A stretch of 64,000 nt of DNA, taken from assembly GCA_039654915.1 (NCBI GenBank), contig CM077599.1, positions 85,087,001 through 85,151,000 of the forward strand, written 5' to 3'. Positions 58,444 to 64,000 of the stretch are shown one piece after another. A program made the position numbers and the translations under genes. The stretch's first letter is position 1. The number at the start of each line of letters is the position of its first letter. This DNA comes from Aquilaria yunnanensis. Its lineage: Eukaryota; Streptophyta; Magnoliopsida; Malvales; Thymelaeaceae. The notes under the pieces are model-generated. The model had not been told where the DNA came from, made no database searches, and saw nothing but the letters and a program-made list of their open reading frames with translations.

Positions 58444-59196
58444 GGCCAAAATGCACATATGGTCCTCCAACTTGGTTGACTCAAGCGAGTTAGTCCTTCA
58501 ACTTCAACTCAGTGTGACGTAGTCCCTCAACTTTGAAAAATTGAACGTGTTAGTCCCTAAGTGTACAGAATCACAAACAGCGTTTCTTTTTTGCTTATCA
58601 CCGTCAACCTATCGCTCCTGCGCCACCGGATCCCTTCCCTGCTGCCGTTGACTTCCTTCTCCTACCCACCTCCTTTCCCCCCTTGCCGTCGATCTCGCCT
58701 TTTCTCCCGTCTTGTCGATTTCGTCTCTCGTCTCCCTTCAATCTCGCATCTCCTTCCGTTGGTCCTATTATTCGTCGGCTTCATCTCATATCGATTCAGA
58801 AATATCGTGAATTAGGAAATCGTTGATTTGAAAATCTTCTCTCGTTGATCCAGAAATCGTCTATTGGCCGCTCGATTATTCAACGCTCCCATGCAGTCAC
58901 TGATTCGGAAGGTGCCAATTATGGCGATGGCTGCCGGTGATTTTGTTTCAGACGATGGCTTCTCTCGACGATCCCTCAGGCGAACGACAAGCCACCTCTA
59001 TCACCGTGGCTTTAACGCCGTGTCATCCTGGAAGACGCTTTCTGTCATGCCTAAGACTAATTCGTTTAATTTAGAGAAGTTGAGGGACTAACATGCTTAA
59101 TCTAAAAAGTTAGAGGACTAACTCATATTGAGTCAAACAAAAAGGACTAACTCGCTCGAGTTTGTCAAGTTGGAGGACCATATGTGCATTTTGGCC
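58444..59196 (-). mobile_element. TIR element, arm 2, inverted copy of arm 1
   Basis: 753 bp with the same GGCCAAAATGCACATATGG ends, reading as the reverse complement of arm 1 apart from scattered changes and an insertion near 58790-58850. Only 23 bp separate the arms. Frames at 58561-59091 mirror the minus-strand frames of arm 1 and are not called as genes. Confidence 0.8.
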
Positions 59197-59204
59197 TTTT
59201 TTTT

Positions 59205-60370
59205 TTTGAATTTTTCTTAGTAATGGTAGAACCTTGTTTTCAGTCCCTAAAGATTTCATTTATTCTCTTTTGTTTTCTTTACTTTTCCATATGACAATTA
59301 GACTCAAATAGACAATATGAGCACCATGCTAGATTAGCATATTTGCCGGTTTAACGGCCGTAGCCAACAAAGACCAAAATTACAGATACTGAAGGAGGGT
59401 TTTTAATGTCATTTTTTTAACATTTTTCTTAATAATGGTTGAACCTCTTTTTCCATTCCTTAATTTTATTTATCTTTTTTCAATTCTTAATTTTATTTAT
59501 TCCCTTTTGGTCCCTAGACTTTTTCATAAGATAATCATGCCCAAATAGATAAGATAAGGCCAATGGTGGGATTAGTAAATCTACAAGTTTGAGAACTATA
59601 GCTACCGGAAAAAAAATATAGGAACTGAAAAGAGGTTTCTTGATCCCTAACATTTAGGAAAACAAAAAATTCTGATAATGCTTACCTTTCATTCTTACTT
59701 TTTTCTTGTAAATGCTTAAATTCATCTTCTAAACTCGACCCTAGATTTCCTCTTCGTTTTGGCGTCACAGTGCATTTTTTTTTTTTTTTTTCATTTTTCT
59801 TAGCAATGGAGGAGCCCCCTTTTCAATCCCTAAAGATTTTATTTCTTCTCTTTTGTTAACTATACTTTTTCATATGACAATTAGATCCAGATAGACAATA
59901 TGAGCACAATGCTAGATCAGCAGATTTACGAGTTTAAAGGCTATAGCTAGCAAAGAACAAAATTACAAGTACTGAAGGAGAGTTTTTAATGTCTTTGTTT
60001 TTTAACATTTTTCTTAGCAATGGTCAAACCTTTTTTCCCATTCCTTAATTTTATTTATCTTTTTCAAATCCTTATTTTTATTTATTCCCTTTTGGTGCCT
60101 ATACTTTTTCATAAGATAATCATGCCCAAATAGATAAGATGAGGCCAATGGTAGGATTATCATATATGTAAGTTTGAGAACCATAGCTACCAAAATAAAA
60201 AATATATATTTATAGGAACTGAAAGGGGGTTTCTCGATCCCCAACATTAAGAAAAAAAAATTTCAATAATGTTTACTTTTCATTCTTACTTTTTTCCTAT
60301 GAATGCTTAAAATTTTCCTTTAGACTCGACTTCAAATTTTCTCTTTATTTTGGTGCCACAGTGAATTTTC
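59205..60370 (+). repeat. direct tandem duplication, two ~580-bp units
   Basis: Unit 1 (about 59205-59785) and unit 2 (about 59790-60370) are collinear: TTTTTCTTAG(T/C)AATGG, TCCCTAAAGATTT, GACAATTAGA, TAAGATAATCATGCCC, then TTTTGG(C/T)G(T/C)CACAGTG. Each unit itself holds two half-similar blocks starting ATTTTTCTTA(A/G)(T/C)AATGG. No coding sequence. Confidence 0.8.
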
Positions 60371-63046
60371 ATGTATCCTCATCATCTGGGTTCACTCCAT
60401 CTTCGTGCAACAACTTCAAACCAGCAAGAGTGGGATGATGCATCCAGCCGATTAGTGTGGGACAAAATGTTGCTCTCACTCCACTTTGGTTGTTGGTCGT
60501 CACAGTGAGATGCACACATTGCTTTCGATTAAAACCTAACTGGAGGAAAAACACAGAATAAGGTTCAGGAAGCTAAGTCACTGCTTCTCGATATCCACAC
60601 AGCTACAGTGTTACTTATTCTTTTTCTTGGTTTCACTATCAACTTAGACTCACTGATCTCTTAGTCGATTGGTTTAACCGACCGAAGATTACAGGTATTG
60701 CTTCATCTGCATCTCCATCACCACCTCCACACCTGACTCCATGTGTTCTTAATTACCTACCCCTCCCAATTCATGCATATATAGCAAATATGTATATAAA
60801 CAATTAATGTTATATGTACGGACTGTATTATGGCAAACTTTTGTTCCAAACTTAACTACTCCACTAATTTCTATTATCTGCAATAAAAAAAAATGCCCAG
60901 CAGCATCGCACAAGTGTTGAAAAACCTCATTACTACAATATTCTAAAAGCCGTGAGGCTGCTGCTGTTCTAAGAATAGTAAATTGCAATGTTCTTCCCAT
61001 TTATGCCCCTTGGTATTGGTCCAAGTCAAAGCAGCTAGGTTGAGCGCACTGTTCATCTACTTTTTCCCTAGACTTTTTTTTTTTTACACCGTTGCTTCTT
61101 TTAAAAGCTTGGTAAGCTTTCTCAAATACAATAGCTTTTTTAGGGCTTATATTGCTATTTTTCCACTTTCATTTTCCTTTGGCAAAAAACACGTTTTACG
61201 GTCCCAAATTATCTATATTTTCCAGCTTAGTCCATCTTTTTTACCTATTTGGCATTTTAGTCCCTCAGTGTACTTAACTATAGTATTTTTATTTGTTCTC
61301 TTGGTGTCCAATTTTTTTTTATGTGCTATATTCTACGTAAAACATTGGCCACCATGGTCTGTTTGTTTTTGAGCAAAATATTTATCTCTCTCTCTCTCTC
61401 TCTAAACATTTGTAGGTCAATTGTTAAGCCCTTAATACCAAAAGTTCTTCCATTTTCTCTCTTGGTTCTCAAACTATTTTTGTTGTTTTTCTTCATTATT
61501 ACTTTTACAAATGAAACTTTAGTCACTTTGATTTGTCCATTTATTGCATGGTTCCAATTGATTCGGCTTTGGTTTATTTCTTTTCTTTTCTTTTCTTTTT
61601 TACTTTATTAAGTTAATTGTTAAATCATTAATTTGTAACATAAATACAACACAATTTGTGTTTTGGTGATATCATTTTGTTGTTAATGACTGAGTTTCAT
61701 AGCTTGAGTCATTTATTTCGAAAGCTATATGGTTTGATTAAAAACAACATAGCTCATAATTGTTAAAATTGAAATTGAGTTATTTTAAGTAAATTTCTCC
61801 ATAGTAGTAAGAATTACAATATGAGTTGATTAAAGACGGAATTTTTTATTGAAATATTTTTAATGAAAAAAAATATTGATGGTTTCAAAGCACATATAAT
61901 ATTTTGTTTCACTGTCTTATATTGTGATCATAATTATTCATTTTAATGATAAAAATGTAACACCAAACCTAAAATTGAAATAAAATAAAATTTTAGTTGA
62001 TTATATAAATTTATGCATAAAAACTCTTTTATTATTTGTTATTTTCATTTTTTAATTCTAAATTTATTATTAAAAAACACATGCCACAAAGTGCGAGCCA
62101 ACAAAATCTTGCTATATTCTAACAACTGAAAAGGTTCACTATGCAATGAACAGTAAACTACAATGTGTTTATTGATTTGTCCTTGGATATTTATATGGGT
62201 TGTGATGTAGGTCGTGGTGCTCACTCGCATTACCTATAGTTTTACCATATTCTCTCTTGGTACCCAAACTATTTTTGTTGCTTTTCTTTATTATTATTTT
62301 ACTAAATAATAATATTTTTGTTCCATGTTCTCCCGCGCAGGTCTTTTGTACCTTATATATACTAAATAACAATTTGATCTCACTGTAAAGCTACAACAAA
62401 ATATTTTTGGGTAACTACAAACAGTAATATGGCCTAGTAAGGATGTGTGTAAAATAGGAAAATGGGAAAATGCTAAAAATGGTTCCCATATTATCACACT
62501 TAATTTTTTTGGTCCTCAAACTTTTATTTAAGACAATTAGCTCCCCAGTTTATAGTATTTGAGTTCCTAAAATATTGTTCTTTGTCTTCCCTTTCAAGAA
62601 ATTTTACTTACTTATAAATAAGTGTCTAAATAACAAATTGCCATTACAACGTGTGAAAGATCCACCTAGTATAAATACTAAACACAATTCAGATCACTAT
62701 AGATGAACGATGATTAAGATTTGGGCATTATGTGAATAATTATAATGATTCAATCCAAAATTTCTTGGCTCATTTTTACAAAGGTTTTTTTTTTTTTTTG
62801 TATTTTCAGCCAGCTATTAATTTTCGTCGGGTACAAGCTTGGAGATGTGGCCATAAAAATAGGGTTTAGTTTGAAAAAAAACTTGACCTATATAAGGTGT
62901 TACAATTTAGTCCTTAACCTTTTGAATCAATTGTTTTCATCGGTCTTGCTGGACACAAGACTATACGTACTCATTAATTAGCTAGTTACTAAAAGATGGA
63001 GGTCATAATTTTAACTATAGTTATGCTCAGTTGTGCAATATTTTTT
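60371..63046. other. AT-rich spacer, no supported gene
   Basis: A minus-strand frame at 60369-60554 (ending LLHEDGVNPDDEDT) has protein-like composition but no family or splice context. A CT microsatellite lies near 61387-61403. Words such as TTTTTGTTG(T/C)TTTTCTT(C/T)ATTATTA recur near 61478 and 62271, suggesting diverged repeats. Confidence 0.4.
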
Positions 63047-63056
63047 AACGGCGCCA
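63047..63056 (-). other. Gypsy-type primer binding site
   Basis: Minus strand TGGCGCCGTT. This is the start of the primer site common in Athila-type plant Gypsy elements. Downstream of these ten bases the usual continuation is lost, so the internal region is truncated or diverged. Confidence 0.5.
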
Positions 63057-64000
63057 CAAATTTTTGGCCGGTCGTCGAAACCGCCAAAAATAATTATGAT
63101 ATCCCTAACAACTCAGAATAAATAAATTTATAGTCTAGCAGTGAAAACCAAGTCGAATCCCAAAGGAGATTTTTTTACTGAAAGCTTCCTGTCAGAAAAC
63201 TGAAATAAAAGATTGGGGGGTTTCTTCAATTAAAAGCTGAAATAAATTAACTGTAGAATCAAAACGAAATTAACCAATACTAAAAACGCTCAGTTCAGGG
63301 TTGATTATCCATTCCAATCACACAGTTGATCATCGAAAGAAAATATTTCTTCAATTCAAGCAAATAAACAGGACTCTCTTTAAAACTAAAAAGAACCCTA
63401 AGAATTCAGCAGTAAAATTAATCAGAAAAAGCTTCAGATTAATTTCTTAATTTTGAGTAACCAGATATTGAAAAGCAATTTCTAATTATCTCAAAACTAG
63501 CATTAAGAACAATTAACCCAAAAAGTTTATTCCAGACAACAATCCAAAAGCTTGAATAATTTAACCTGTCTTACTTCTTCGTATGAACTAACCAGAAATA
63601 AAAGCAATCTCCAATCAATTCACTTGCTTCTAATTGAATTCTTCACCTAAGCGGTTGAAAGAAAATCAAGCAGATTTGCAATTGTAGAACCAATTCAACA
63701 AACGAGAACAGGAAAATTAATTGCAATAAATCTGAACAATAATGAAGTAAATACTTGAATTTAAAGAAAGTTTAAGCAAGAAAAATCAATCCTCACAACC
63801 GGTGTTGGCGATGGAAATCGTCCCTAGAACTGAATCAGAAAATTACTCAGCCATGATCGGAAGAGAAACAAAGAACAATTGAAAAAAAACTAAAAGCGAA
63901 AAAGAGAAGATGCGCCAGGGCCAGCAGCTGCGCTTTTAAACCAAAAGAAAACTAAAACCTATGGCTAAACTCATAAAAACTCCCTAAACTTTCTATATTC
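63057..64000 (-). repeat. LTR of a Gypsy-type element, runs off the window
   Basis: The sequence right of the primer site would be the end of a 5' LTR in minus orientation. It contains AAGTCGAATCCCAAAGGAGA, a word frequent in LTRs of this class. The other LTR boundary lies outside the window and no TG/CA pair can be checked. Confidence 0.45.

Noticed and set aside
57980..59091. ORFs in the inverted TIR elements
   Set aside because: The two arms give mirrored Leu/Ser-rich frames without domains; open by composition only.
60369..60554. Minus-strand ORF ending NPDDEDT
   Set aside because: Possible exon but no recognisable domain and no flanking exons found.

Overview
The window is plant nuclear DNA, most likely from a eudicot. 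It has intron-split F-box/FBD genes, Ty1-copia and Tat-type Gypsy retrotransposons, hAT, Mutator-like and Stowaway elements, AT-rich spacers and no prokaryotic gene organisation. It is a decaying F-box/LRR/FBD gene cluster heavily rebuilt by transposons. Of five recognisable F-box copies only the one at 51278-52906 (+) looks intact. The others are cut by a copia element (3548-3697, -), frameshifted (6335-8109, -), split by an 18.45-kb LTR element plus a hAT element (11856-11937 and 30388-34215, +), or damaged and split by a complete young copia element (36302-43175, +). Three copies carry, head to head upstream, pieces of the same unrecognised divergent coding sequence.

Region by region: 1-3547 is the 3' part of a copia element. 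3548-10552 holds F-box remnants, their flanks and several MITEs. 10553-11847 is a Mutator-like element just before an F-box start codon. 11938-30387 is a large LTR element with CATTG target duplications. 30388-43175 holds the two broken plus-strand F-box genes with a hAT and a copia insertion. 43176-51100 is AT-rich spacer with LTR and MITE remnants. 51278-52906 is the intact F-box gene. 53700-55700 (-) holds broken exons with cystatin-like pattern. 56447-59196 holds foldback elements, including two arms arranged as a ~0.7-kb inverted repeat. 59205-60370 is a direct tandem duplication. A Gypsy-type LTR runs off the right edge from about 63057.

The most striking object is the 18.45-kb LTR element. 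Its ~3.9-kb LTRs each carry an SKP1 gene fragment, and its primer site starts TGGCGACTCC. It has no gag-pol apart from a possible small remnant. The ~10.7-kb interior carries four tandem paralogous ORFs for a ~180-aa basic zinc-finger protein whose core resembles the nucleic-acid-binding proteins of carla-/allexi-type plant RNA viruses. It also carries an intronless LOG-like (cytokinin-activating enzyme) ORF. Three of the four zinc-finger ORFs and the LOG-like ORF sit behind related TATA-box modules. A 73-bp tandem array, each unit holding two potential hairpins, fills the end before the 3' LTR. This looks like a non-autonomous retrotransposon that works as a gene-carrying cassette. The annotations rest on reading motifs by eye; no database search was possible.
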